A DNA stretch of 56,228 nt from Bryobacteraceae bacterium (GCA_030041985.1 JASIAM010000287.1:1-56228), one strand, 5' to 3'. Positions 43,433 through 53,200 are shown, numbered from the stretch's first letter. Made by a program: numbers and translations. The notes: generated by a model not told the origin, from the sequence alone.

Positions 43433-43936
43433 ATGGCTACTCCTTATCTTTCCGAGCTCAAACTCGTCTCCTTCAGCTTTGCCCCGCGTGGTTGGGCGCT
43501 CGCCAACGGCCAGTTACTGCCCATCAATCAAAATCAAGCTTTGTTCTCGCTCCTCGGCACTTACTATGGGGGAAATGGAATCCAGAACTTCGCGCTACCC
43601 AATCTACAAGGGCGCGTGCCGCTGCACAGCGGCAGCGGATTTAATATCGGCCAAAACGGAGGCGAGGCGGCGCACACCTTAAGTATCAATGAGATGCCCG
43701 CGCATGCCCACTCGCTCCAAGGGATCAATGCGACGCAGAACACGGGCGGCCCGGGCAACGCGTTTCTGGCCAACACCGGAAGCGCCAATTTTTATGCACC
43801 CCCCAACAACCTGTCTCCCATGTTCCAGGGCGATATCCCCAATGTGGGCGGGAGCCAACCACACCCCAATCAATCGCCGTACCTGGTGATGAACTGGATT
43901 ATCGCACTCCAGGGAATCTACCCGAGCCGCAACTGA
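43433..43936 (+). CDS. phage tail-collar (MdpB-like) protein 2
   Basis: Protein of 167 residues, paralogue of its two neighbours. Key blocks are FSFAPRGWALANGQLLPI, LFSLLGTYYGGNGIQNFALP and NLQGRVPLHSGSGFNIGQ. HTLSINEMPAHAHSLQG carries the His-rich turn often seen in collar domains, and the protein ends with GGSQPHPNQSPYLVMNWI. Start 16 bases after the previous stop, with AAAGGATC upstream. The Cys of paralogue 1 at the CNGQ position is Ala here. Expression should be linked to the other two. Confidence 0.9.
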   Translation: MATPYLSELKLVSFSFAPRGWALANGQLLPINQNQALFSLLGTYYGGNGIQNFALPNLQGRVPLHSGSGFNIGQNGGEAAHTLSINEMPAHAHSLQGINATQNTGGPGNAFLANTGSANFYAPPNNLSPMFQGDIPNVGGSQPHPNQSPYLVMNWIIALQGIYPSRN

Positions 43937-43955
43937 ACAAGAGGAGAATATCAGG

Positions 43956-44474
43956 ATGTCCGATCAATTCGTCGCCGAAATTCGCGTCTTTCCCTTCGAC
44001 TTTGCCCCGGTTGGTTGGGCCCAATGTAATGGCCAGATTTTGCCGATTTCCCAAAACACAGCGCTGTTTTCGCTGCTTGGGGTGAATTATGGCGGTGATG
44101 GCAAGTCCAATTTCGCATTGCCCAATCTGCAAGGGCGCATTCCGGCCGGCTACGGCCAGGGAACTGGACTGAGCCCTTATAGCATCGGGCAGAGCGGAGG
44201 CGAGCCAACGGTGTCGCTGTTGTTATCACAAATGCCCGCCCACACCCACAGTTTACTGACGGACAATATCAACGGCCCCGACAACACTTCGCCCGCCAAT
44301 GCCGCGCTTTCTTTCCCCGTCAATATGTATTCGACGCAAACCAGTCCGGTAGTGCAGATGGCCCAGCAGGCGATCAGTCCTGCCGGGGGGAGCCAGCCGC
44401 ACAATAACTTGATGCCGTATCTCACGCTGAACTTTTGCATCGCCCTGCAGGGAATTTACCCAGCTCGGTCTTAG
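43956..44474 (+). CDS. phage tail-collar (MdpB-like) protein 3
   Basis: Protein of 172 residues, third paralogue. Blocks are FDFAPVGWAQCNGQILPIS, ALFSLLGVNYGGDGKSNFAL, PNLQGRIPAGYGQGTGL, LSQMPAHTHSLLTDN and GGSQPHNNLMPYLTLNFCI. Ribosome site AGAGGAGA lies upstream. The three copies are well diverged from each other outside the shared blocks, so they are an old triplication rather than a recent duplication. They might form a heteromeric fibre or tip. Ends three bases before the GNAT gene. Confidence 0.9.
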   Translation: MSDQFVAEIRVFPFDFAPVGWAQCNGQILPISQNTALFSLLGVNYGGDGKSNFALPNLQGRIPAGYGQGTGLSPYSIGQSGGEPTVSLLLSQMPAHTHSLLTDNINGPDNTSPANAALSFPVNMYSTQTSPVVQMAQQAISPAGGSQPHNNLMPYLTLNFCIALQGIYPARS

Positions 44475-44477
44475 CTG

Positions 44478-44960
44478 GTGTCTACCCTCGCCGTTCGTCC
44501 CGCGCTGCCGCAGGATGAAGTCTTCCTTTACGAGTTGTACGCCGCCATTCGCGGTCCCTTGTTCGCGCTCGCGCCGATTACGCCAAACCAACGGGAGGAC
44601 CTGCTGCGCATGCAGTTTCGCGCGCAGCTTTCCTCCTACACGCAGCAGTTCCCCAACTCCTGTTATCACGTGGTATTACTCGATAGCAAGCCCGTCGGCC
44701 GGCTGTGGGTTGCGCCCGGCGATGGCGCCTTCCTCCTGGTCGATATCGCCATCCACCCGAGCCTGCAGAGCAAAGGCCTCGGCACGGTATTGATTCAACG
44801 GCTTCAGCAGGAAGCGCAGAACCTGAAGCTCCCGATCCGCTCCACCGTGGATCGCTTCAATCCCGGGTCACTCAAGTTCCACCAGCGCCTGGGATTCCAA
44901 ATCGTGCGGGAAGACCTGCTCGAATACTATATGGAATGGCGCCCGGCGCCGCTGCTGTAG
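44478..44960 (+). CDS. GNAT-family N-acetyltransferase linked to the collar genes
   Basis: Acetyl-CoA-dependent acyltransferase fold, 160 residues. The acetyl-CoA loop is in LVDIAIHPSLQSKGLGTVLI, and SLKFHQRLGFQIVRED is the usual last helix-strand pair. The GTG start lies three bases after the stop of collar gene 3 and has no ribosome site of its own, so translation is probably coupled. This suggests a role tied to the collar proteins, for instance modifying them, but no substrate is known. Confidence 0.87.
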   Translation: MSTLAVRPALPQDEVFLYELYAAIRGPLFALAPITPNQREDLLRMQFRAQLSSYTQQFPNSCYHVVLLDSKPVGRLWVAPGDGAFLLVDIAIHPSLQSKGLGTVLIQRLQQEAQNLKLPIRSTVDRFNPGSLKFHQRLGFQIVREDLLEYYMEWRPAPLL

Positions 44961-44963
44961 GTT

Positions 44964-44993
44964 CCAGTCCCTAGTCCTCAGCCCCCAGTCCCC
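44964..44993. repeat. G-rich heptamer array (minus-strand sense) at the 3' end of the DUF4062-like gene
   Basis: Read on the minus strand the bases form heptamers CTGGGGG, CTGAGGA, CTAGGGA and CTGG. The CTAG unit provides the TAG stop of the DUF4062-like gene and the array encodes its last residues (GLGAED). It lies between two convergent genes; no second arm is seen. Confidence 0.7.
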
Positions 44994-45489
44994 TGTTCGA
45001 GACAATTGCCCGCACCCACTCTCTCGCTGCCCCTTCGACTTGCTCCCGTAGGCTCTCCGCCTTATCAAAACAAAACACGCGCACATTGGGTTGCTCCTCG
45101 AGTTCCCTGCGGAACGCCAGAATCTCCGGGTCCGTCTCGCGCGGCGCCGCTTTGAGAAACACGATCACTTCCCGCATGGGTAGCGCCGTATCATCACGGC
45201 ATTCCAGAGCCAGGTAGAACATCTTCCGAAACAGGTTCTTTGGTCCCCAGTCGTCCTCGAATATCTGCAGGAAATAGGCGCACTGCCGGATATTATCGGC
45301 AACTGCGCCTCTGTAATCGACGATGTGGGAGTCATTTGTCAGTCCGAGCGTGGCCAACAGAATCTTACCGGGCATGGCCTCACTCGCATTGACTTCGCTA
45401 ATCGCATTCCGGCAGGTTTCGCGTTCTCTCTCCAGGTCACCAGGCGCCGAGAGAAACACCGAGTGCATATCGAAGCCATGCTTCCACAT
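44971..45489 (-). CDS. stand-alone DUF4062-like protein
   Basis: Protein of 172 residues. The start region reads MHSVFLSAPGDLERERETCR, close to the VFISST-DL-EER opening of DUF4062 domains, and DNIRQCAYFLQIFEDDWGPK continues the alpha/beta pattern. DUF4062 normally forms the N-terminal part of NLR-like, helicase or kinase-like proteins and often occurs in defence loci. Here it ends without a partner domain, and its last six residues come from a heptamer repeat, so it may be truncated. Start at 45489, or the ATG at 45468. Confidence 0.7.
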   Translation of the reverse strand: MWKHGFDMHSVFLSAPGDLERERETCRNAISEVNASEAMPGKILLATLGLTNDSHIVDYRGAVADNIRQCAYFLQIFEDDWGPKNLFRKMFYLALECRDDTALPMREVIVFLKAAPRETDPEILAFRRELEEQPNVRVFCFDKAESLREQVEGAAREWVRAIVSNRGLGAED

Positions 45490-45593
45490 ACCGTAGACCG
45501 TTGATGGGGCGCGGTCAGCAAGTGTAGCACAATCGAGAGCGGCGACTCCGGCTTTGAAGCGACTCTCTGACGCGCCGGTGGTACGCTTGGGGC

Positions 45594-48335
45594 ATGGACC
45601 GCCACCAGATTGAACGCGGCCGCCGGCGGACGCGCTCGTCCCTGGCCACCCGGATTACTCTCATCGTGATCGCGCTGCTGTTGCTGCTGGGCGCGCGGTC
45701 CATTGCCTCGTACACCATCGATTTCCAGTGGTGGAACGAAATGGGGCAATTGAACACCTGGTTCAGTCTGCTGATCTACAGCGTGGCCCCGCTGATCGGA
45801 GCGACCCTGCTGGCTTTCGCCGCTCTGTGGGTGGCTCACGCGCGCGCTTTGAAATTTGCCGGCACGGGTTTGCACGAGCATCCGATTTACGCGCGTGTTT
45901 CCGCGCTCCTGCTGCTTTTGCTGGGTTATCTGATCGCGGCCTCATCCGTGGATACCTGGACTGTAGTGCGCTACGCCGGCTCGCGCGGTCTTCCGGCCGC
46001 AGCCACAGCTTGGCACGACACGGTTTTCCAGAAGCCGCTATCGTTTTACCTCTTCGACCTGCCTTTCTACCTTTCCGTGCGCAGCTATATTCTGGCGCTG
46101 GTGATTTTCTGCATTCTTACGTACTGGATTGCAGCTCGCGGGTGGCAATTGCGCTACCGGCTGCCGCAACTGCGGGAAGCGCCCGAGTTCGATCCCTCGG
46201 TGCTGCGTCTCGAAGGCGGTCTGGAATCGAAATTCCTGCGCGGCGCGGCGGTGGCGCTGCTACTGGCGTTTGCGCTGCGCTTCTTTTTGGCGCGCTACGA
46301 AATGGTCTATAACGACCACGGCACCTTCATGGTGGGCATCGATTACGTCGACCAGAATATCGGCATTCCTCTGCAGTGGCTGGTGATTTTCGCGTGTCTG
46401 GCGGCGGCGGTGCTGGTGTGGATGGGCCGCTGGCTGCTGGCAAGCTCGATGGCACTGGCGCTGGTGGTGGCGTTTATTGTACCGCGCGCGGTAAGCGCGC
46501 TGTACGTGGGGCCAAACGAAATTTCGCTCGAGCGGCCTTACATCGATGCCCATATACATGCCACGCGCAGCGCCTATGGCCTCGAACAGAACGTAAAGGA
46601 GGTGGAATTTAAAGCGCAGCCGGAAGGGCCGATCGATGTGGCACAGAACCGGCCGCTGCTCGATAACGTGCGCCTGTGGGACTGGCGCGCCTTTCACGAC
46701 ACCATTACCCAAATTCAGGCACTCCGTCCCTATTATGTATTCCAGGGCGCTGACGTGGATCGCTATACCATCGACGGCCAATACCGCCAGGTGCTGCTGT
46801 CACCCCGCGAACTCGATCTCAGCCAGTTGCCGGCGGCGCGCGCAAACTGGATCAATCCGGCATTCATCTACACGCATGGGTACGGCTTGGTGATGGCGCT
46901 GGCCAGCCAGATCACGCCCGATGGCCTGCCGGTGCTGCTCATCGATGACGCCCCGCCGCAGGTGAAGACCAAAAGCCTCAAGCTGACCCGGCCGGAGCTG
47001 TATTACGGCGAAGTCACCCATGAGCCGGTATTCGTCGATACCGCGCAGGACGAGTTCAACTATCCTTCCGGCGAAAGTAACGTGTCTACCCATTACAGCG
47101 GCAAAGGCGGTTTTCCGATTTCTTCGTTTCCGCTACGCCTGGCCGCGGCGATCCGGGAAGGCCAGCCGAACATTCTGCTAACCGACTATTTGACACCGAG
47201 CAGCCGCATGATGATTTACCGGCGCGTGCCTGAGCGGCTCAAGAAGCTGGCGGGTTTTCTCGACTGGGATAGCGACCCCTACCTGGTGATTACGGAATCG
47301 GGGCGCCTGGTGTGGATGGTGGATGGCTATACGACTTCGGACGCGCACCCCTATTCGCGGGCGGTGGAAGTGCCCGACATGGGCCGGATCAATTACATTC
47401 GCAATGCCGTGAAGGCCACGGTGGACGCATACGATGGGGAGACGCATCTTTATGTATTCGCGCCCAATGACCCGATCATAGCCGCATACGAGAAGTTGTT
47501 CCCGGACCTGTTCCTGCCGGCCTCCGCCATGCCCGCCGATTTGCGGGCGCACGCGCGCTACCCGGAAACTCTGTTCGACATTCAGGCCGAAATCTATCGC
47601 ACCTACCATATGCTCGACCCTCAATCTTTCTACAACAAGGAGGATCTGTGGGACTTGGCGCGGCATGTAACGACACAAGAACAAGGGTCCGATAGCGTCA
47701 GCCCGACTTACGTGGTCGCGACGCTGCCGGGCGAAACCCAGCCGGAGTTTCTGCTGCTGACTCCCTTCACCCCGCGCAATAAAGACAACCTGATTGGCCT
47801 GATGGTAGCGCGCTGCGACGGGCCGAACCTGGGGCAGATTGTGGTGCTGCAGCTTTCGAAACAAGAGCTGATCTTCGGCCCCATGCAGGTTAACGCGCGC
47901 GTCAACCAGGATCAGACGATTTCCAAGGACCTGACGCTGTGGAACCAGCAAGGCTCGCAGGTGCTGCGCGGCCAGACGCTGGTGCTGCCGGTGGGAGACA
48001 CGTTCCTGTATGTAGACCCGATTTACATCCAGGCGACCGAAGCGCGCATGCCGCAATTGAAGAAGGTGGTGCTGGCAGTGGGCAACAGGCTCATCTACGC
48101 CGATACCTACGAGCAGGCCCTCCAGCAGCTTTCGAGTGGTGCGCAGCAACTGGTCCAGCAGGCGAGCGCGCCGGCCGCTACGGCGCCTGCGGCAGCAGGA
48201 GCAGCGGCGCCCGCGCAAGATCCGCGAATTGCGCGCGTACGCGAACACTTGCAGCGCTATCGTGAGTTATCCGCACAAGGCAAGTGGGCCGAGGCAGGCA
48301 AGGAGTTGGAAGCGATTGAGGCGGAGGTGAAGTGA
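45594..48335 (+). CDS. UPF0182 family membrane protein
   Basis: Large protein of 913 residues of the COG1615/UPF0182 family, known from cyanobacteria, actinobacteria and others, function unknown. Seven hydrophobic helices lie in about the first 300 residues (for example LATRITLIVIALLLLLGARS). The long extracytoplasmic domain has the typical YYGEVTHEPVFVDTAQDEFN, GKGGFPISSFPLRLAAAIRE and DPYLVITESGRLVWMVDGYT blocks. An Ala-rich tail and a final helix follow. Complete. The stop overlaps the DinB gene start as GTGA. Confidence 0.92.
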   Translation: MDRHQIERGRRRTRSSLATRITLIVIALLLLLGARSIASYTIDFQWWNEMGQLNTWFSLLIYSVAPLIGATLLAFAALWVAHARALKFAGTGLHEHPIYARVSALLLLLLGYLIAASSVDTWTVVRYAGSRGLPAAATAWHDTVFQKPLSFYLFDLPFYLSVRSYILALVIFCILTYWIAARGWQLRYRLPQLREAPEFDPSVLRLEGGLESKFLRGAAVALLLAFALRFFLARYEMVYNDHGTFMVGIDYVDQNIGIPLQWLVIFACLAAAVLVWMGRWLLASSMALALVVAFIVPRAVSALYVGPNEISLERPYIDAHIHATRSAYGLEQNVKEVEFKAQPEGPIDVAQNRPLLDNVRLWDWRAFHDTITQIQALRPYYVFQGADVDRYTIDGQYRQVLLSPRELDLSQLPAARANWINPAFIYTHGYGLVMALASQITPDGLPVLLIDDAPPQVKTKSLKLTRPELYYGEVTHEPVFVDTAQDEFNYPSGESNVSTHYSGKGGFPISSFPLRLAAAIREGQPNILLTDYLTPSSRMMIYRRVPERLKKLAGFLDWDSDPYLVITESGRLVWMVDGYTTSDAHPYSRAVEVPDMGRINYIRNAVKATVDAYDGETHLYVFAPNDPIIAAYEKLFPDLFLPASAMPADLRAHARYPETLFDIQAEIYRTYHMLDPQSFYNKEDLWDLARHVTTQEQGSDSVSPTYVVATLPGETQPEFLLLTPFTPRNKDNLIGLMVARCDGPNLGQIVVLQLSKQELIFGPMQVNARVNQDQTISKDLTLWNQQGSQVLRGQTLVLPVGDTFLYVDPIYIQATEARMPQLKKVVLAVGNRLIYADTYEQALQQLSSGAQQLVQQASAPAATAPAAAGAAAPAQDPRIARVREHLQRYRELSAQGKWAEAGKELEAIEAEVK

Positions 48336-48817
48336 GTATTATGGCAAGCGATACTGGCGTCCGCGAACATCTGATCTGGCTGCTCGAAGGGGGACACGCG
48401 CACGCGAAGTTCGATGATGCCGTGGCGGGCCTCTCCAAAGAGCACATCGGCGCCCGCCCGCAAGGGGCGCCGTATTCGGCTTGGGAACTGCTGGAGCACA
48501 TACGCCTGGCGCAGCACGACATGTTGCACTTCAGTATGTCTGCCGATTATGTCTCGCCAGCGTGGCCGGAAGGTTATTGGCCGGGCGCCCCGGCGCCGGA
48601 ACACGAGGGCGACTGGAACAAATCCGTTCGGGCATGCCGCAAAGATTTGGCCGAGTTTATCGGTCTGATTCGTGATCCGGCGCAGGACATTTATAAACCG
48701 TTTCCGTGGGGCAACGGCCAGACGCTGATGCGCGAGGCGCTACAGATCGCCGACCACAATGCCTATCACCTGGGACAGTTGGTGCTGGTCCGCAGGCTGC
48801 TGGGGAATTGGAGCTAG
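48332..48817 (+). CDS. DinB-family protein
   Basis: Four-helix bundle metalloprotein of 161 residues (DinB/YfiT group). Candidate metal ligands are His in LLEHIRLAQHD and the HxxxH of IADHNAYHLGQLVLVRR. A Trp-rich loop (SPAWPEGYWPG) and PFPWGNGQTLMREALQI fit the family. Start GTG within the GTGA overlap with UPF0182. Family members include thiol transferases dependent on bacillithiol or other small thiols, but most are of unknown function. Confidence 0.87.
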   Translation: MSIMASDTGVREHLIWLLEGGHAHAKFDDAVAGLSKEHIGARPQGAPYSAWELLEHIRLAQHDMLHFSMSADYVSPAWPEGYWPGAPAPEHEGDWNKSVRACRKDLAEFIGLIRDPAQDIYKPFPWGNGQTLMREALQIADHNAYHLGQLVLVRRLLGNWS

Positions 48818-48837
48818 GGCGAGGAACAGATGCCACA

Positions 48838-49140
48838 ATGGACCGAACGAGGGCTGGATTGATGGACGTCGAGAAAAAGATGGAGTTCATACGTACCCAA
48901 CTGGCTCAAGTCGCCGCGCTGCAAGCTGTGGCCGAGCGGCGGCAGGCCCGCAGCGACGTGCTCCTTAATCGCGCCATTCGCCTTGCCGTACGGGAAGCAC
49001 GCCAGGAACGAAAGAAGCGCCGGGAAACCGGCCAGAAATGGGATGACTACTTTACCAGGCTCGCCGCAGCCCAGTTGCTAACCCAAGAAGCACTCAAACG
49101 TTTTATCGAGGAGCGCCGCCGCGGCAACGGAAAAGCGTAA
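48838..49140 (+). CDS. small coiled-coil protein
   Basis: Protein of 100 residues (or 92 from the ATG at 48862, which has GAGGG upstream). Nearly all helical, beginning DVEKKMEFIRTQLAQVAAL and ending DDYFTRLAAAQLLTQEALKR and a basic tail. Such proteins recur in Acidobacteriota genomes. Positions of Leu, Ile and Val suggest a parallel coiled coil. No function known. It follows the DinB gene by 20 bases and may share its transcript. Confidence 0.65.
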   Translation: MDRTRAGLMDVEKKMEFIRTQLAQVAALQAVAERRQARSDVLLNRAIRLAVREARQERKKRRETGQKWDDYFTRLAAAQLLTQEALKRFIEERRRGNGKA

Positions 49141-49187
49141 GCACCGGGCTCGGAATTAGCCGCCGGGCCGGCGGCGCGCCGCGCGCT

Positions 49188-50162
49188 TCACTCAGTCCGC
49201 CGGTGCTGCCACAAAACGCACAGCGCTGTGTTGTACAGTGCCAGCGCCGTAGTGATTTGTCCCAGGTGGTTGTCGCAGGGGGAAATATATCCGGCCTGAT
49301 CGACGACGTCGGGGTGCAGATTGCCATCAGTGGAGCAGTCGATCACCACCGCGCCCTTTTTGACGTGCCGCACCAGGTCCGCTTCCGAGCGCGCCGGGAA
49401 TGCCGTCACTACAATATCGGCCGCTTCCAGAAAATGATCGCGATCTTCGTGCCGCGTTTGCACATGGCAGACGGTGGTGGTGGCGCCGATGCGCAGCAGC
49501 ATGCTTTGCAGGGGTATTCCAATGCGCGCGGAACTGTTGAGGATCACCACCGCGGGACCGGGCTCGTCCAGTCCTTTGGGAAACATCGCCTGGATCGGTT
49601 CGTAATGATGCAACAAAGCAAGAACCGCCCGGGCGGTGCACGGCACCACGCCCTCGTACTTCTGCTCCTCGTCGAAGGTTTTGACATTCAGCGACATGCG
49701 CCCGGAATTCTCGATGGTCAGTCCCTCGATGTCTTTCTCAGGCCGAATGCGCAGAAGGAAATAATCTTCGGTGCGGTCGAAAGGTGTGGGAAAGAAGATA
49801 AACGTGCCGTGGATTTTGTCACTCACCTGGGCGCCCATGATGAGCAATTCCAATGCGTCCGCGCTTTGGGCCTCCTCTACGCGGAAATCCAGGCCATGCT
49901 CGCGAAATTTGCGGCTCATGAAGCTGGCGTACCGCCGGCAACCGCGGTCCAATTCCAGATGAGGGAGCCGGGGCAGGAACGCCGCCACGCGAATCCGCTC
50001 GCGGTCGATTCCCTTGCGATCGATTTCCCGTAATTTGTGTTCGGCCTGCTGAAAAGCCTTCTGCGCCACGGCGGCGCAATTGAGCAATTTTTCCGAGGGA
50101 ACCTGCTTCGTCCAACTCGCGTCCGGGGCGAATACATCCTGAGGGGGCAATAAACCCGTCAT
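49188..50162 (-). CDS. FolD-superfamily NAD(P)-dependent methylenetetrahydrofolate dehydrogenase-like protein, no cyclohydrolase Lys
   Basis: Protein of 324 residues related to FolD but closer in pattern to the monofunctional yeast MTD1 type: KIHGTFIFFPTPFDRTEDY, PEKDIEGLTIEN, VVPCTARAVLALLHHYEP and IGIPLQSMLLRIGATTT. FolD has Tyr-x3-Lys (YVASK) as the cyclohydrolase catalytic pair. Here it reads RRYASFMSRK with Met82 at the Lys position, and the Gln of LVQLP is Phe. So dehydrogenase without cyclohydrolase activity is likely, and cofactor choice may be NAD. It may also be a different pathway enzyme. Single gene, divergent from the helicase. Confidence 0.72.
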   Translation of the reverse strand: MTGLLPPQDVFAPDASWTKQVPSEKLLNCAAVAQKAFQQAEHKLREIDRKGIDRERIRVAAFLPRLPHLELDRGCRRYASFMSRKFREHGLDFRVEEAQSADALELLIMGAQVSDKIHGTFIFFPTPFDRTEDYFLLRIRPEKDIEGLTIENSGRMSLNVKTFDEEQKYEGVVPCTARAVLALLHHYEPIQAMFPKGLDEPGPAVVILNSSARIGIPLQSMLLRIGATTTVCHVQTRHEDRDHFLEAADIVVTAFPARSEADLVRHVKKGAVVIDCSTDGNLHPDVVDQAGYISPCDNHLGQITTALALYNTALCVLWQHRRTE

Positions 50163-50223
50163 AGTCCAGTCGCCTTTAGGATAAAATAGATTTAGCCTCC
50201 CCCGTTATTGTTTTCGTCCTGCC

Positions 50224-53200
50224 ATGCGCGTTTCCGATCTGTTTGCATCTGAATTTGACAGCCGCAGCCGTTCGCGCGGCGCTGCTTATTACCGTTCCGG
50301 AGCCGTGGTCATTCATGAAGGCGGCGATAACGCAGTGAATGCGGAGGTTCACGGCGAATCCGGCCGTTACGACGTCGAAATAGGTCTCGACGACGTGGAC
50401 GGCTTCGGGATGTGGTGCGAGTGCCCCTACTTCGGCGCCAACGGACCCTGTAAGCACCTGTGGGCTACCCTGCTGGCCGCGGAAGCCCGCGGCTACCTGC
50501 GCAAGGTGCTTCCGGCAATGCTCCCTCCGTCCGGCTATGACCTGTTCGGCGACCCCATCAATCCCGCAGCGCCCGCGCTGCAACTGGTGAAGCGGGACGT
50601 TCCCCCTCCGCCCAAGCCGCCTGTCTGGCTGAAGCAGCTTCACGAGCTGGCCGGCCAGTCAACCCGTTCCGCTGCCCATTGGCCCTCCGCGCGCCAGCTC
50701 CTTTATGTGATCGATGTGCCCTCCAGCATGCACGGCGCGGCGCTCGTCATCAAGCTCTTGGCGCGCGAACCCAAAAAGGCCGGCGGCTGGAAGAAGCCCG
50801 CACCCCCGCGCCTGGACCGCAATGCGCTCCATTCTTTACCGGACCCCGCCGATCGCCACATCGTCGGCATGCTCTCCAGCGCTACTGGCCAACATGACTG
50901 GATGTCGTCATCCTGGTACGAAGGGCTGCCTGCCAACTACCGTCTTCTGCACCCGCTCTCCGGCACCCTGATGCCGCTCATCGCCGGCTCGGGGCGCGCC
51001 ATGTTGCAGATGGACATCATTGGCCACGAACTGCTCCCTCTCGCCTGGGATCCCGCTGGCCCGTGGCACTTCCATCTCGGCTTGAACCGGCAGGCGGATG
51101 GCAACTGGGCTATCACCGGCACTCTGCGGCGCGAGGGCGAAGAGATGGATATTTCCGCGCCCGTGCTGGTCACCGAGGGCGGCCTCGTATTTACGCGAGA
51201 CCGTGTTGCGCCGCTGGCGGAAGACACCCGCTTTGCGTTGATTGCCTACCTGCGCCACGCAGGCCCGATTACCGCCCGGGACCACGAAGCCAGGCAACTC
51301 CTCGGCGCCGCGCTGGAGCACGTGGGCGAACATCTGGACGTTCCCGAGGAGTTGCGTTACGAGGAACTCCATGTCGCAGCGAAGCCATGCCTCACCATTC
51401 GCAGTCCGCAGCGCGGCTCCTGGAATCCCGAACGCTTGCGCGCCGCGCTTAGTTTCGATTACCAGGGCCGCCGCGTGCCGGAATCAGCGCCTTCCCGCGG
51501 CATTTACGACACCGAAGCCGGAACCTTCCTGGTGCGCGATTTTGCGGCGGAGAACGCGGCCCGCCAGCTTCTCACAGACCTCGGAGTTTCGGCGCTTCCC
51601 GCGCGGCAGTATGAAGAAACCGATCCCGCTTGGGACCTGCCCGCCAAGAAACTTCCAGCCGTGGTGGTTGCCTGCGTGGCCGCCGGGTGGCACATCGATG
51701 CCGATGGCAAAGTGTTTCGCCGTCCCGGCGCCATGCGCGTGGAAGTAGCCTCGGGAATCGACTGGTTCGATCTCAACGGAGAGGTCGATTATGGGGAAAC
51801 CACTGCCAAACTTCCCGATCTGTTGGCAGCCGTGCGGCGCGGCGAGAACATGGTGCGGCTGGGCGATGGAACGTATGGCCTGCTACCCGAAGAGTGGCTC
51901 AGCCGGTTCGGCGCAGTCGCCGGACTAGGGCAGGCCACCGATGGGGCCCTCCGCTTCCGCCGCAACCAGGCTGGCCTCCTCGATGCCTTGCTGGCCGCGC
52001 AGCCCGAAGCGTCGTGCGACCAGACCTTCACCCGCCTGCGCGATCAGTTGCGCGCTTTTCGCGGCATCCGTGCCGCCGCGCAGCCCGCCGGTTTTTCCGG
52101 CCAGCTCCGCGAGTATCAGCGCGAGGGAGTCGGCTGGATGCATTTCCTGCGCACTTTTGGTTTCGGCGGCTGCCTGGCCGATGATATGGGCGTCGGCAAA
52201 ACAGCGCAGGTGCTGGCTCTGCTGGAGCACCGTCGCGCGCTGCGTCTAGCTGGCGCCGAAACCAACGGTGCAGGGGATCCCGCACCTTCCGCCCCCTCGC
52301 TGGTGGTCGTTCCCAGATCGCTGGTCTTCAATTGGAAACAGGAGGCCGCGCGTTTCGCGCCGCAGCTTCGCGTCCTCGAACATACCGGCGGCGGGCGCAG
52401 TCTCAATGGTTTCTCCGGCTACGACGTCGTTCTCACCACCTACGGCACCCTGCGGCGCGACGCCGTGGAATTTAAGGACCTCGAGTTCGATTACATCGTG
52501 CTCGATGAAGCCCAGGCCATCAAGAACGCCGATACGGAATCCGCCAAAGCCGTGCGCCTGTTGCGCGGCCGCAATCGCCTCGCCCTCAGCGGGACACCCG
52601 TAGAAAATCATCTGGGCGAGTTGTGGAGCCTGTTCGAGTTTCTCAATCCCGGCATGCTCGGCGCAGCGAGTGTATTTAAGCTGGCCGGAAGCGCCGCCCG
52701 CAATCCCAGCGAGGAAACGCGTCACCTGCTGGCCAGCGCCTTGCGGCCTTTCATCCTGCGGCGCACCAAGGAGCAGGTCGCCCGCGAACTGCCCGTCAAA
52801 TCGGAGCAGACCATCTACTGCGAACTGGAGGGGCCGCAGCGCAAGCTCTATAACGAACTACGCGCGCATTACCGCAACAGCCTGCTGCATCGGGTAGAAG
52901 AGAAAGGTATGGCGAACAGCCAGATGCAGGTCCTCGAAGCCCTGCTGCGGCTTCGCCAGGCCGCCTGTCACCCGGGCCTGCTCGATTCCAAACGCGTCAA
53001 AGAGTCCAGCGCCAAGCTCGATGTTCTGATCGCCCAATTAGAGGAGGTCATCGAAGAGGGCCACAAAGCCTTGGTGTTCTCGCAATTCACCAGCCTGCTC
53101 GCTATCGTGCGGCAACGGCTGAACGACGCCGGCGTCACCTACGAATATCTCGACGGCGCTACGCGCGATCGCCAGCAGAGCGTCGATCGCTTTCAGAACG

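Noticed and set aside
42910-44474. Prophage remnant
   Set aside because: Only collar-domain genes are present; no other phage structural, lysis or integration gene within many kilobases.
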